A stretch of DNA of 64,000 nt from Leptolyngbyaceae cyanobacterium (GCA_036703985.1 DATNQN010000022.1:1-64000), one strand, 5' to 3'; numbered from the stretch's first letter, positions 8,882 to 17,708 are shown. Made by a program: numbers and translations. The notes: a model not told the origin generated them from the sequence alone.

Positions 8882-9898
8882 CTAAATTGAATAGTACAGT
8901 GGAAAAGACTTCGCTTCTTTTGGTTTGACGTAAACTCTTTGTTGTGGCTCTAAATTTAACTCTTTGAAACGATCTCTACTCAAATGTGCCACCAGTACTT
9001 GACCGTCATCCAAAATTAACTCAGCCTGAATTTCCCAACCGATATTAATCAAGCGGCTAACTCTAGCAGGTGCGGTACTGCCATTTGGTTGCAGTTCCAC
9101 TAAAATATCGTGGGGACGTAAGAAAATCTCCGACTGGGTAGACTCGATCCCTTGATTTGAGAAGAGGCGAGAAGTGCTAGACAAAACGTTCACCGGACCG
9201 ATAAAGCTCATTACGAATGGGGTGGCTGGGTGGTCGTAAATTTGCGCTGGCGTACCTACCTGTTCGATGCGACCTTTATTGGTGACCACGATTTCATCGG
9301 CAACTTCCATTGCTTCTTCTTGGTCGTGAGTCACGAACACCGTTGTCACGTGTACTTCATCGTGTAACTTTCTCAGCCAAGCTCTCAAGTCTTTTCGCAC
9401 TTTAGCATCCAAAGCACCGAAAGGTTCATCGAGCAGTAATACTTGTGGTTGAACTGCTAATGCTCTGGCTAATGCAACTCTTTGTCTTTGTCCTCCAGAA
9501 AGTTGAGAGGGATAACGATTTCCTAAGCTGTTTAATTGGATCAGGTCTAGTAGTTCTTCTACTCTTGCCTTGATTTGGTGTTTCGGCATTTTGCGGATTT
9601 CTAGACCGAAGGCAATGTTTTGCCGCACTGTCATGTGCTTGAACAAAGCATAGTGCTGAAAGACAAATCCGATTTGCCGCTCTTGGACGCTGGTGTAGGT
9701 GGCATCTTTCCCTGTAATCCAGATTCTGCCACTGTCTGGAGTTTCCAATCCGGCAATTAATCGCAGTAGGGTTGACTTACCCGATCCGGATGGCCCCAAA
9801 AGAGCTACTAGAGTGCCGCTCTTGACTTCCAAGCTGACATTATCAGCGGCTTTGAATTTACCAAAATTTTTAGTTACGTTTTCAACAACGATACCCAC
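8882..9898 (-). CDS. cysA: Sulfate/thiosulfate ABC transporter ATP-binding protein CysA
   Basis: This is the cytoplasmic ATPase that energises sulfate/thiosulfate import. All nucleotide-binding motifs are present: Walker A GPSGSGKS (residues 34-41), Q-loop [10 protein letters not shown], signature [15 protein letters not shown] (about 133-147), Walker [13 protein letters not shown] and the switch His in [14 protein letters not shown]. The C-terminal half has the regulatory beta-domain ([11 protein letters not shown] onward) typical of CysA. The length of 338 aa is normal. Translation appears to start with GTG at 9898, eight bases after GAGG. The usual partners cysT, cysW and sbpA are not in the window, so this is an orphan copy bracketed by a 33-bp inverted repeat. 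A close paralogue for another anion cannot be excluded. Confidence 0.88.
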   Translation of the reverse strand: MGIVVENVTKNFGKFKAADNVSLEVKSGTLVALLGPSGSGKSTLLRLIAGLETPDSGRIWITGKDATYTSVQERQIGFVFQHYALFKHMTVRQNIAFGLEIRKMPKHQIKARVEELLDLIQLNSLGNRYPSQLSGGQRQRVALARALAVQPQVLLLDEPFGALDAKVRKDLRAWLRKLHDEVHVTTVFVTHDQEEAMEVADEIVVTNKGRIEQVGTPAQIYDHPATPFVMSFIGPVNVLSSTSRLFSNQGIESTQSEIFLRPHDILVELQPNGSTAPARVSRLINIGWEIQAELILDDGQVLVAHLSRDRFKELNLEPQQRVYVKPKEAKSFPLYYSI

Positions 9899-10329
9899 AG
9901 TTACAACCTCAGCAAACAGTATATTTATTGGTTAGTTTCGTCAAACTATTGTCTGGCGCTCGTTTCGTGAAATGACCGCTCCCCTTTCGATCGGTTAATT
10001 GTATTTCTAGAAAGTTAATCTCCGGTTAAGCGATAGGTTTACTGTATATTTACCATAGATTAGGCTACTATAGCTAAAAAAATTTGGTTTTCGGGCAGAA
10101 CTGGGTGTGGCTGCTTAGTTAGGCAATCCGTTCGCTAAATCGAAAAATGCCTTGATTTTTGGGTTGATTCGAGGCAACGAACTAGCACGAATATGTTGAG
10201 TTTCGCTTCACTCTACCCAAGCTACAAAAAAATGACCGGAAAAAAGGGTTTCAAGCCTCCCCTTTGAAGGGGAATCATCAAAGAAATTCTCGCTTATTTC
10301 AAGCTCTGTCCTTTTAAGGCTCCAGTCAA

Positions 10330-10362
10330 TCTAAAATCTAAAATCCTCGCATCTAAAATCGA
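10330..10362. repeat. 33-bp repeat, inverted partner of 8717-8749
   Basis: This is the exact reverse complement of 8717-8749 (starts TCTAAAATCTAAAATCCTCG). The two arms are about 1.58 kb apart and enclose cysA. Confidence 0.85.
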
Positions 10363-10624
10363 ATGACGAAGCTCTGGTTTTTGGCTTAATTGCCATGAAA
10401 AAAGTTAAGTAAGAACTTCTTGTTGAGTTTGACAATCAAGGAAATTGTTTAGGAATTACCTCTCCTAAAAGAAGAAATAAATGGGATAAAAATTTATTTT
10501 AGATTTGTTGATTATTACTTTCTAATTTTTACATAGGAGGAAATCAGCCGGAGTAGGAATTGCGCTGATTCAGTATGGAGTATGAAGTCTGAAGGATAAA
10601 AATTAACTTATTTTTTACCGAAAA

Positions 10625-10658
10625 GAATTCAGGAGTCAGGAGTCAGGAGTCAGAATTC
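10625..10658. repeat. GAATTC-bounded AGGAGTC tandem (3 units)
   Basis: The structure is GAATTC, three AGGAGTC units, then AGAATTC. An inverted copy with only two units lies at 21762-21788, and partial copies lie near 36443 and 36551. Confidence 0.85.
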
Positions 10659-10805
10659 TTCTTCAAATCTCCAGATCCCCCTGTCCCCTCACAAAATATT
10701 AAGGAATGTTGCATTTCATTCACATTCAATACAACTGGGGTGGGGCAAAGCAAAAGTCCGTGATACCATCTGACCTTGTAGGTTAAAGAGATTGGGAGAA
10801 AACCT

Positions 10806-12026
10806 TTGACATTACGGGTTGCTGTTGTGGGAGGAGGCCCAGCTGGTTCCTCAGCCGCTGAAATACTGGCAAAAGCAGGGATCGAAACTTACCTGTTCGA
10901 GCGCAAGCTAGATAATGCTAAGCCTTGTGGCGGTGCTATCCCGCTGTGTATGGTGAGCGAGTTTGACTTGCCACCGGAAATTATCGATCGGCGGGTGAGA
11001 AAAATGAAGATGATCTCGCCCTCGAATATTGAGGTTGATATCAATCTAATAAAACAAGAAGAATATATTGGTATGTGCCGTCGCGAAGTTTTAGACGGCT
11101 TCATGCGCGATCGGGCTGCTAAGTTAGGGGCATCCCTAATTAACGGCACTGTTTATAAACTAGATATTCCCACGAACAACACCGACCCTTACACTCTCCA
11201 CTACGCGGATCACTCAAATGGCAACGCGGAAGGGGAAATGAAAACCCTGAAGGTCGATTTGGTGATCGGGGCAGATGGGGCGAATTCTCGGATTGCTAAA
11301 GCAATTGATGCTGGGGATTACAATTACGCGATCGCATTCCAAGAGCGAATTCGTCTTCCCGAAGACAAAATGGCTTATTACCAAGATTTGGCAGAAATGT
11401 ACGTCGGTACTGACGTATCCCCCGACTTCTACGCTTGGGTGTTCCCCAAATACGACCACGTAGCTGTCGGTACCGGCACCATGAAGGTAAACAAGTCGAT
11501 GATCAAGGACTTGCAAGCTGGAATTCGCCAACGCGCTGCTAAAAAACTGGCTGGCGGTGAAATTATCAAAGTAGAAGCTCACCCCATCCCAGAACATCCC
11601 CGTCCGCGTCGGGTAGTCGGTCGAGTTGCTTTGGTGGGAGATGCTGCCGGTACGGTTACTAAGTCTTCCGGGGAAGGAATTTACTTTGCTGCCAAGTCCG
11701 CTCGGATGTGTGCGGAAACGATCGTGGAAACTTCCCAAGGCGGTACCCGTATTCCTACGGAAGCCGACCTCAAGCTTTATCTGAAGCGCTGGGATAAGAA
11801 ATACGGCCTCACCTACAAGGTGCTGGATATTCTGCAAACCGTATTTTATCGCACGGATGCTACCCGCGAAGCTTTCGTGGAAATGTGTTCGGACAAAGAC
11901 GTGCAGAAGCTAACTTTTGATAGCTACCTGTACAAAACTGTTGTTCCAGCCAATCCTTTGATTCAAATGAAGATTACGGCAAAGACGATCGGTAGTTTGC
12001 TGCGCGGTAATGCGCTAGCTCCATAG
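10806..12026 (+). CDS. chlP: Geranylgeranyl reductase ChlP
   Basis: This FAD-dependent enzyme reduces the geranylgeranyl chain to phytyl for chlorophyll, tocopherol and phylloquinone. The N-terminal dinucleotide fold is VAVVGGGPAGSSAAE (residues 5-19), followed by LFERKLDNAKPCGGAIP (30-46), the plant/cyanobacterial ChlP signature. The second FAD contact is VGRVALVGDAAGTVTKSSGEGIYFA (about 270-294). The length of 406 aa is normal. The start is a TTG at 10806, in register with known ChlP N-termini (M-x-LRVAVVG) and preceded by GGGAGA. No upstream ATG is in frame. The gene stands alone, with a terminator-like hairpin 46 bp after its stop. Confidence 0.96.
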   Translation: MTLRVAVVGGGPAGSSAAEILAKAGIETYLFERKLDNAKPCGGAIPLCMVSEFDLPPEIIDRRVRKMKMISPSNIEVDINLIKQEEYIGMCRREVLDGFMRDRAAKLGASLINGTVYKLDIPTNNTDPYTLHYADHSNGNAEGEMKTLKVDLVIGADGANSRIAKAIDAGDYNYAIAFQERIRLPEDKMAYYQDLAEMYVGTDVSPDFYAWVFPKYDHVAVGTGTMKVNKSMIKDLQAGIRQRAAKKLAGGEIIKVEAHPIPEHPRPRRVVGRVALVGDAAGTVTKSSGEGIYFAAKSARMCAETIVETSQGGTRIPTEADLKLYLKRWDKKYGLTYKVLDILQTVFYRTDATREAFVEMCSDKDVQKLTFDSYLYKTVVPANPLIQMKITAKTIGSLLRGNALAP

Positions 12027-12072
12027 ATAGACGCAGGATCGCGATCGTCCTCGATTAAAATTTAGTAAAATT

Positions 12073-12113
12073 AGCCCCTGTTATACCAATTTTTATGGTG
12101 AACGGGGGCTTTT
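12073..12113 (+). terminator. Rho-independent terminator of chlP
   Basis: AGCCCCTGTT (12073-12082) pairs with AACGGGGGCT (12101-12110), ten pairs with one G-T, and is followed by TTT. It lies just after the chlP stop. Confidence 0.75.
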
Positions 12114-12123
12114 AACTTTAACA

Positions 12124-12248
12124 GGACTTACGCAAAATAACCAACTATTAAGGGTTGTAGGGGCGGGTTTTGAACTCAGATTATTTGTCAAATGCTTAAT
12201 TTATCAGCCAGAGTGAACCCCTACGCCTGTCCTCCCATGCCTAAGTCC
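12124..12248. mobile_element. MITE-like element, GGACTTANGCA family
   Basis: The inverted ends are GGACTTACGCAA at 12124-12135 and TGCCTAAGTCC at 12238-12248, matching at 10 of 11 positions. They enclose about 125 bp without an ORF. The same ends bound 39160-39267. A parent transposase is not in the window. Confidence 0.5.
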
Positions 12249-12405
12249 CGTGATAGATTGGGCTAATTTAAAATTCAGTAATATTATTGATAATTTATAA
12301 ATTTCTAATAAATTTTTGATAAAGATTTCATAAATACTTAAGTATAGGCCATTCGTTTTTACGTGTTTCTACTAAGGTGAAGAAGTTGGCTTTTGATTAA
12401 CCCAT

Positions 12406-13134
12406 ATGAAATTTCATTTAGACAGAATTATTCAGCTATCTAAAATTTCTTGGGTCTTTGTTGCGTTAATGGGCTTACCAGCGCCAGCGCTAGCGATCGA
12501 TTTCACGGGAGAATCGGCTGGTGAATGGGGAGCACCCCTTACTCCCAATCCCACATCAATTTTTTCCATCACCAGCCATGATGGTGGTACGAATAACCGT
12601 TTAACTTGGGGTATTCCATCGCCGGGGAATTTGACCAGCTATGTTCAATTCGATGGGGAAAATTTCATCACTGGTACGGATAGCTTATTCAAAATTGGCG
12701 AGTTATCGTACCGGAACGGCTCTACATACGTTTACTCGAACTTCGATGGTGATTTTCCCCTCAATCTCAATCTGTCTCTTACTCTTCCTTTCAGCAATAA
12801 CGAAACTTTCAACTTTTTATTTGACATTCTAAATCGACCTAATACTACAGGCGATCCGGTTCTCGATGGAGACATCCTGCGTTTTGCTACAGATGGGGTT
12901 TCCGACCACAAATTCAATTACCAAGGAACTAATTACACGCTTCAGTTGATTGGTTTTTCTACTGATGAGGGTCAAACGATTCTCAACGAATTTAATTCAC
13001 CCGAAGGAAGTACTACTAAGGCATCTTTATACGGCACAATAGTAGCTGCCAATACCGTTTCCGTTCCCGAGCCTGTTAGCGTAATTAGTTTTTTAATTTT
13101 GGGAGTATGTTTGGCATGGTGGAAATTAAGTTGA
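12406..13134 (+). CDS. PEP-CTERM sorting-domain protein, choice-of-anchor K-like
   Basis: This is an exported surface or extracellular-matrix protein. A signal peptide spans residues 1-30 (basic start, hydrophobic core, PAPALA cleavage site). The mature domain has the WG-P-P...SYVQFDG and IGELSYRNGS pattern of choice-of-anchor K domains, a beta-sandwich. The C-terminus is a PEP-CTERM signal: VPEP (about 219-222), a membrane segment (VISFLILGVCLAWW), then a short tail KLS. It is processed by a cyanobacterial exosortase elsewhere in the genome. It is monocistronic and convergent with rpaA, sharing a hairpin terminator. The precise function is unknown. Confidence 0.85.
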   Translation: MKFHLDRIIQLSKISWVFVALMGLPAPALAIDFTGESAGEWGAPLTPNPTSIFSITSHDGGTNNRLTWGIPSPGNLTSYVQFDGENFITGTDSLFKIGELSYRNGSTYVYSNFDGDFPLNLNLSLTLPFSNNETFNFLFDILNRPNTTGDPVLDGDILRFATDGVSDHKFNYQGTNYTLQLIGFSTDEGQTILNEFNSPEGSTTKASLYGTIVAANTVSVPEPVSVISFLILGVCLAWWKLS

Positions 13135-13135
13135 A

Positions 13136-13170
13136 AATTCCCCGCTAGCGCGTTAGCTAAACGGGGAATT
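13136..13170. terminator. Hairpin between convergent PEP-CTERM gene and rpaA
   Basis: AATTCCCCG (13136-13144) pairs perfectly with CGGGGAATT (13162-13170). An inner GCTA/TAGC pair can form too. It lies 2 bp after the stop of the rightward gene and 97 bp from the end of rpaA. It could serve both strands, although no long T-run follows. Confidence 0.6.
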
Positions 13171-13266
13171 CTTGGTTCAACGATTCGACTTGCTTCAACT
13201 AAATTTTTTTGGTCAAAGTAGTTCGGGCGCTGGGGTTGGAAAAGGAAGTTTGTCACAGAAATTTAA

Positions 13267-14013
13267 TTATTCTACATTTGATACTTCCTGCTCGTTGGCA
13301 ATTTGTTCGCGGTTGGGTAATTCTAAGCAATAACCCGCACCATAGACGGTTTTGATGTAGCGAGGATGACGTGGGTCTGGCTCCAGTTTGGTTCTCAAAT
13401 GGCGGATGTGTACCCGAATGGTTTCGATATCGTCATCTGGGTCATAACCCCAGACTTCTTTGAGAATTTCGCTGGGAGAAACGGTTTGACCGTGACGCTG
13501 AAGTAAGCAGTGGAGTAACTCGAATTCTAGATGAGTGAGTTTGATGGTCTGACCGAACCAAATTGCTTCAAATCGCTCTGGAACTAGAGTAAGGGGGCCG
13601 AAATTCAGGATTTCGGCGTGTTTGGCAGCTTGGGGGATGCGATCGGTTCGCCGCAGTAAAGCTCTTACCCGTGCTAGCATCTCTTCGATTTCAAACGGCT
13701 TGGTCATGTAATCATCGGCACCGGCGTTTAAGCCTTCTACCTTGTCTTGGGTTTGACCCAAAGCCGTTAACATTAGCACTGGAATATCTGCTGTACGGTC
13801 ATCCCGACGCAAGCGTTGACAAACTGTAAAGCCATCAACTTTGGGCAGCATCAAATCTAGCATAATCAGGTCTGGCTGTATTTGGACGGCCAGTGCTTGA
13901 CCTTTGATGCCGTCTTCTGCCTGACTGACATCGTATCCAGCCATTTCTAGGTTGACGGCAACTAATTCTGAGATAGCGGGGTCATCGTCGATGACGAGTA
14001 TCCGAGGCATCAT
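13267..14013 (-). CDS. rpaA: OmpR-family response regulator RpaA
   Basis: This is the output regulator of the cyanobacterial circadian clock, phosphorylated via SasA/CikA and binding DNA to set day/night expression. The receiver domain covers residues 3-120, with the acidic pocket IDDDPA, phospho-acceptor Asp in [13 protein letters not shown] and the conserved Lys in DDYMTKPFE. The winged-helix domain covers about 140-236, with [18 protein letters not shown] and [30 protein letters not shown]. The match to known RpaA sequences is close throughout and clearly distinct from RpaB. ATG codons lie in tandem at the start (14013 or 14010). It stands alone, with no kinase gene beside it. Confidence 0.95.
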   Translation of the reverse strand: MMPRILVIDDDPAISELVAVNLEMAGYDVSQAEDGIKGQALAVQIQPDLIMLDLMLPKVDGFTVCQRLRRDDRTADIPVLMLTALGQTQDKVEGLNAGADDYMTKPFEIEEMLARVRALLRRTDRIPQAAKHAEILNFGPLTLVPERFEAIWFGQTIKLTHLEFELLHCLLQRHGQTVSPSEILKEVWGYDPDDDIETIRVHIRHLRTKLEPDPRHPRYIKTVYGAGYCLELPNREQIANEQEVSNVE

Positions 14014-14206
14014 TATATAGCTTTGATAACGTGTTTTTTTAAGGTTCTATTAAGAACCTGTTGCGGCATCCTAAGATTCCTGTACAGATTATAAGCAAGG
14101 ATTCTAAATTCTTTCTAAAACTAGGTCATTTTTATCTAAACTTTATAGCTTTTGCTGGGTGACAACTTATAATATATAGCCTTGTTCGGAGAGGAAAAAG
14201 CAGAAA

Positions 14207-14236
14207 CTAGGGGCTAGGGGCTAGGGGCCAGGGAAG
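14207..14236. repeat. CTAGGGG tandem repeat
   Basis: Three CTAGGGG units at 14207-14227 are followed by CCAGGGAAG. Related copies lie at 32755-32777 (two units) and, inverted, at 58320-58392. Confidence 0.8.
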
Positions 14237-14390
14237 AGAAGAAATGAAGGGGAAGAGAGAGGGAGAGGGATACGATCGCGGATTTGCTGCTATCAGAAAA
14301 TGACAGGAGGGTGAGAACCCCTCCGCTTCAGCGAGGGGGTGAAACCCGACTCAAAGGGATAAATCCCTTTGTTTCCCTCGATCGTAAATT

Positions 14391-14426
14391 TCCTACAAAA
14401 CGTGATATAATTTTGTAGGAGGTGAT
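14391..14426 (+). promoter_or_regulatory. Inverted repeat overlapping a perfect Shine-Dalgarno before tnpB
   Basis: TCCTACAAAA (14391-14400) is the exact reverse complement of TTTTGTAGGA (14411-14420), with a 10-nt loop. AGGAGGTGAT (14417-14426) is a full complement of the 16S rRNA 3' end. Its first four bases lie in the stem, so folding would mask part of the ribosome site ahead of the GTG start at 14432. TATAAT at 14406-14411 could also be a -10 box, though no convincing -35 is seen. Confidence 0.55.
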
Positions 14427-14431
14427 GAATA

Positions 14432-15670
14432 GTGTTAACTCAGACTTACGAATACAAAGCTAATCCTACAAACGAGCAAATTAAATTAATTGAACACACA
14501 CTTGATGTTTGTCGCCAAGTGTGGAACTTTGCGTTACGTGAACGTAAGGATTGGATCAACTCCCGTAAGTCTCCTGTTAATGCTTGTTCAATCACTTCTG
14601 AGTACATTATTCCGGCTTCGGCACCATACCCAAACTACAATACTCAAGCCAAGTCTTTGACAATCGCCAAAAAGCAATATCCAGAGCTAAAAACTGTGAA
14701 TGCCCAAGTGTTGCAACAGGTGTTGAGAAAACTAGAAACCGCTTTGATCGACATGAAACGCAAAGGAATGGGTTTTCCTCGTTTCAAGAATCGATACAGA
14801 ATGCGCTCTTACGTTTACCCTCAGCTTGGGGAAGGTCAAATATTGAGAGGCAATCAAATTAAATTGCCTCAAATTGGCTGGGTGGAGTATGTAAAGTCGC
14901 GGGAAATCCCCGATGGTTTTGCGGTCAAACAAGTTCGTGTCGTTCGCAAAGCTTCTGGGTATTTCCTAATGTTTACCCTGGAATGCAATGTTGATATTCC
15001 TAGTCCTGTTGCTTCTGGCAATCCCAGAGGTATTGATTTAGGTTTAGACAAGTTTGCTGCGACTTCTGATGGTGAACTGATTGAACGTCCTAGATTTCTT
15101 CAGACACTACACCGTAAGCTGAAATTGCTACAGCGTAGACTGAAGAAAAAGCAGAAAGGGTCAAACAATCGGCATAAACTAAATCGGAAAATTGCCAGGT
15201 TACACCAACGTATTTCTGATACTCGCAAAGACTGGCATTTTAAGTTAGCTCATCAACTTTGCGACGATGCAGGAATGATTTTTGTTGAGGATATTGATTT
15301 CCGTGTATGGGCTAGAGGAATGTTTTGTAAACATACTCTTGATGCTGGATTTGGGCAGTTTGTCTCAATCTTGCAATGGGTGTGTTGGAAACGGAGTGTG
15401 TATTTTGCCAAAGTAGATAAAGACTACACCTCCCAAGTTTGTCCTCAATGTGATGGCCACACTGGGAAGAAAGAATTAGGGGATAGGATACATTCTTGTC
15501 CTGAATGCGGCTACAAAACACATAGAGATGTGGCAGCAGCACAAGTGATCCGTAATAGAGGGGTCAACGCGCTGGGACGCAGCGTGGAGCAAATTGCCTG
15601 TGGAGACGGTCTGACGGGGACTGGTAAGAGTCTAGTTAAGAGTCAAAGAAGCAGGAAGAAGGGTGGATAG
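14432..15670 (+). CDS. tnpB: RNA-guided nuclease TnpB (IS605 OrfB family)
   Basis: This is a transposon-encoded RuvC nuclease, guided by an RNA from its own right end, that cuts the donor site to favour transposon retention. The N-terminal helix-turn-helix domain (residues 1-50, Y-EYKANPTNEQ, QVWNFALRERK) is followed by the OrfB core. RuvC residues are all present: Asp in GIDLGLDKFA (about 200), Glu in IFVEDIDF (about 288) and Asp in HRDVAAAQVI (about 369). The zinc ribbon is CPQC...CPEC (about 340-360). At 412 aa the length is normal. The GTG start at 14432 follows a perfect Shine-Dalgarno. The catalytic set is intact, so the protein is probably active. Confidence 0.96.
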   Translation: MLTQTYEYKANPTNEQIKLIEHTLDVCRQVWNFALRERKDWINSRKSPVNACSITSEYIIPASAPYPNYNTQAKSLTIAKKQYPELKTVNAQVLQQVLRKLETALIDMKRKGMGFPRFKNRYRMRSYVYPQLGEGQILRGNQIKLPQIGWVEYVKSREIPDGFAVKQVRVVRKASGYFLMFTLECNVDIPSPVASGNPRGIDLGLDKFAATSDGELIERPRFLQTLHRKLKLLQRRLKKKQKGSNNRHKLNRKIARLHQRISDTRKDWHFKLAHQLCDDAGMIFVEDIDFRVWARGMFCKHTLDAGFGQFVSILQWVCWKRSVYFAKVDKDYTSQVCPQCDGHTGKKELGDRIHSCPECGYKTHRDVAAAQVIRNRGVNALGRSVEQIACGDGLTGTGKSLVKSQRSRKKGG

Positions 15671-15671
15671 G

Positions 15672-15742
15672 CATGGCTTTAGCCATGTCTCGGAACATCC
15701 TTTGAGAATCCCCTTGATTTTTAATCAGGGGAGTACGTCAAC
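15672..15742 (+). ncRNA. Right-end (omega/re) RNA scaffold of the TnpB element
   Basis: Directly after the tnpB stop lies a hairpin CATGGC-TTTA-GCCATG (15672-15687), then the right-end hairpin 15710-15731 and the boundary GTACGTCAAC. In TnpB systems the guide RNA scaffold overlaps the 3' end of tnpB and finishes at the element boundary, and the next 16 or so bases (from about 15743) would be the guide. The 5' limit inside tnpB is not determinable by eye. Confidence 0.6.
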
Positions 15743-15779
15743 TTTAAGATCGTTTCAAATTGTTTACATTCCTTTAAAT

Positions 15780-16844
15780 ATGGCAACTGTTGCCTATACC
15801 CCACCAAATTCTCTCAAGAACGGTTTGTTGATGACTCTTTACGCTTCCCTGTGGGCAAGTCGCAACTGGGAGGGTACTATTACTGAGAAAGAGCCGGAGT
15901 ACCAGGAAACAATTTTTACAGGATTTGGCGGGATACCGATTTTTGGCTTGATTGCTATCCCGAAGAATGCTCGCGGTACGATCGTCGGCACTTACGGTAT
16001 TACGGGTTCGCTAGATAATCAATGGTTTCTCAGGCTGTTGGGACGCAAAGCCTTTGCCAGGGGCTATGCAGTAGTTTTGTTTGATTGGCGGGCGCACGGT
16101 AAAACGGCAGAGTTATCTCCGGCGTTGACTTCTGATGGGTTGTACGAGGGAAGGGATTTTGTTTGTATTGCGGAACAAGCTAAAAGTATGGGTTGTCCGG
16201 CTCCTTTTTGGCTGACTGGTTTTTCGCTGGGGGGACAATTGGCTCTTTGGGGAGTGAAAGCAGCGCAGGAGTCAGAGTCAAGAGATATTGCTGGGGCGGC
16301 GGTGATTTGTCCGAATTTGGATTCTAATCGTTCTTTGTCTTATTTGGTGAAACATCCTTGGGGCAGGTATTTGGAGAAGGCGATCGCACGGGAACTGAAA
16401 AAACTGGCTGGGCGGATTTACGCTGCACATCCAAAGGAAATCGATCCGGATGCGATCGCAAGGGCAAATAGTATTTGGGGATTCGATCGGGAACTGGTGA
16501 TCGATCGCTTGGGTTTTCCTTCGGTAGAAGCTTATTACGAAGCTAGCAGTCCTCTACCTTTTTTAAGTCATCTGAAAAAACCAACTTACATTCTCTACGC
16601 TGCGGACGATCCTTTATTCGATCCGACGATCGTACCCGATCTACAAGCGGCTTGCGCTCCGAATCCTGATATTGATTTGTTAATTACTACTTACGGCGGT
16701 CATGTGGGGTATATTAGCAGCCGAGCTTGTCAGCGCCAAGCCAAAGATCCAGACCCTTGGTGGGCATGGAATAGGATTTTAGAATGGTGTGATGGGAACG
16801 AGCGATCGAACGCTGCGTTATGCGATCGTCAGACAACTTTTTAA
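15780..16844 (+). CDS. Alpha/beta hydrolase, YheT/COG0429-like
   Basis: This is a serine hydrolase of unknown substrate, probably an esterase or acyltransferase. The fold elements are the oxyanion region IVGTYGITGSLDN, the nucleophile elbow LTGFSLGGQLALWG (Ser at about residue 148), the acid YAADDPLFDP and the His in TTYGGHVGYIS. The open frame extends to 15663, but that part lies in the transposon right end. I chose the ATG at 15780 (MATVAYTPPN), which begins 38 bp outside the element. The TnpB element therefore inserted immediately upstream and probably replaced the native promoter or leader. The 3' end overlaps the convergent gene by 4 bp. Confidence 0.85.
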   Translation: MATVAYTPPNSLKNGLLMTLYASLWASRNWEGTITEKEPEYQETIFTGFGGIPIFGLIAIPKNARGTIVGTYGITGSLDNQWFLRLLGRKAFARGYAVVLFDWRAHGKTAELSPALTSDGLYEGRDFVCIAEQAKSMGCPAPFWLTGFSLGGQLALWGVKAAQESESRDIAGAAVICPNLDSNRSLSYLVKHPWGRYLEKAIARELKKLAGRIYAAHPKEIDPDAIARANSIWGFDRELVIDRLGFPSVEAYYEASSPLPFLSHLKKPTYILYAADDPLFDPTIVPDLQAACAPNPDIDLLITTYGGHVGYISSRACQRQAKDPDPWWAWNRILEWCDGNERSNAALCDRQTTF

Positions 16845-17629
16845 ACTGCTACTAGCAAAGCTGCATAGATAGCAGTACCAACAGCAAAAGCCCAAAAGCG
16901 ACTTTCCCGTTCCTCTGGTAGTTCTTCTTTAAGCACGTTCAGAATTACGCCTCCTGCTAAGAAAGCGAACAGCATTGCCAGCGCAGCTTGGTGGATTTCC
17001 GTTACGTAGCCAATTACCCAGCCAACAAAAATTGCAACTGCCAATATCCAGCGACCAATTCGCTTATAGGCATTTTTATGATGTTCGCGCAAACCATAGT
17101 CATTAACCACAAAATGTAGTGCCATTGCCATAAAAAATGACAATAAGCTCAAAAACCCGACTTCTTCACGGTGGAGGAGTAAATAACCGATCAGCGCGTT
17201 GTAAATAGCAAACGAACTAATGTGTAGCCAAAAGACACCAGCACTTGTAGCGTCCTTCTGTCCTTCCTCCCGATTACGCTGACGGGATAATATGGCAATT
17301 CTTTCTAATCCGTAAAAAGCAGCAAAGCCGAAAAGAGCTAAAAGATATACATGATGTTCTAGGAAACTGACGATCGGATGATCTAGCTGTTCGATCGCTG
17401 TTTGCCCTTTTTGCAATTCTGGGAAAATGTGAACGAACACATAAGCCACCGATACTCCACCTGCAGCGGAAAGCCAACGACTGCGAGGTATGGTGTGAAG
17501 AGTGCGGAGTTTACCCGCATAGATATGTACGATCGCTAAGAAAGCCGCTAACAGAAATGTTAAGACAGCTAGAATAGAACCACTTTCTAAAGGTTGTGAA
17601 ACTGCTAGCAAAAGCTTTACCAAACTCAT
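16841..17629 (-). CDS. Polytopic membrane protein, ZIP-transporter-like
   Basis: The protein has about eight membrane segments across 262 aa. Features recalling ZIP metal transporters are a segment SVAYVFVHIFPELQKG (residues 56-71) with His and Glu inside the membrane, HFVVNDYGLREHHKNAY (about 172-188), and near the end FLAGGVILNVLKEELPEE, which is ZIP-like (G-F-L-hydrophobic-E-x-P). The canonical HxxxE metal site is not obvious, so substrate and activity are uncertain. It may be a ZIP-related protein found mainly in cyanobacteria. It ends within the last 4 bases of the convergent hydrolase gene. Confidence 0.75.
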   Translation of the reverse strand: MSLVKLLLAVSQPLESGSILAVLTFLLAAFLAIVHIYAGKLRTLHTIPRSRWLSAAGGVSVAYVFVHIFPELQKGQTAIEQLDHPIVSFLEHHVYLLALFGFAAFYGLERIAILSRQRNREEGQKDATSAGVFWLHISSFAIYNALIGYLLLHREEVGFLSLLSFFMAMALHFVVNDYGLREHHKNAYKRIGRWILAVAIFVGWVIGYVTEIHQAALAMLFAFLAGGVILNVLKEELPEERESRFWAFAVGTAIYAALLVAV

Positions 17630-17708
17630 TCCACTTTTTAAAGCTGAAAAATATTATCTATAAATTTGCCAAAGATGGAGCATTTAGGTATCTTTCTCAA
17701 AGCTGATA

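Larger units (their letters stand above)
9899..10805. other. Long non-coding region between cysA and chlP
   Basis: This 907-bp divergent intergenic region has no supported gene. It should contain the promoters of cysA and chlP. It holds a CCCCTT/AAGGGG hairpin at 10259-10272, one arm of the cysA-flanking inverted repeat at 10330-10362 and the AGGAGTC tandem at 10625-10658. Confidence 0.6.
14318..15742 (+). mobile_element. IS200/IS605-type transposon carrying only tnpB
   Basis: The left hairpin at 14318-14338 is CCCCT, bulged C, CGC, loop TTCA, GCG, AGGGG. The right hairpin at 15710-15731 is CCCC, T, bulged T, GATT, loop TTT, AATCAGGGG, followed by AGTACGTCAAC. A single unpaired base in the 5' arm of both stems is the hallmark recognised by Y1 transposase TnpA. 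No tnpA is present, so the element is of the IS1341 kind and would need TnpA in trans. The exact cleavage sites (a few bases outside the hairpins) are not defined here. Confidence 0.8.

Noticed and set aside
11214..11837. 207-aa minus-strand frame opposite chlP
   Set aside because: It is a shadow of chlP, which is unambiguous on the plus strand. The composition does not look like a protein.
13267..14013. RpaB assignment for the response regulator
   Set aside because: The N-terminal receiver ([19 protein letters not shown]) and the C-terminal [20 protein letters not shown] block are those of RpaA.
15663..15779. N-terminal extension of the alpha/beta hydrolase
   Set aside because: This part lies mostly within the right end of the TnpB element. 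The ATG at 15780 gives a normal protein start.
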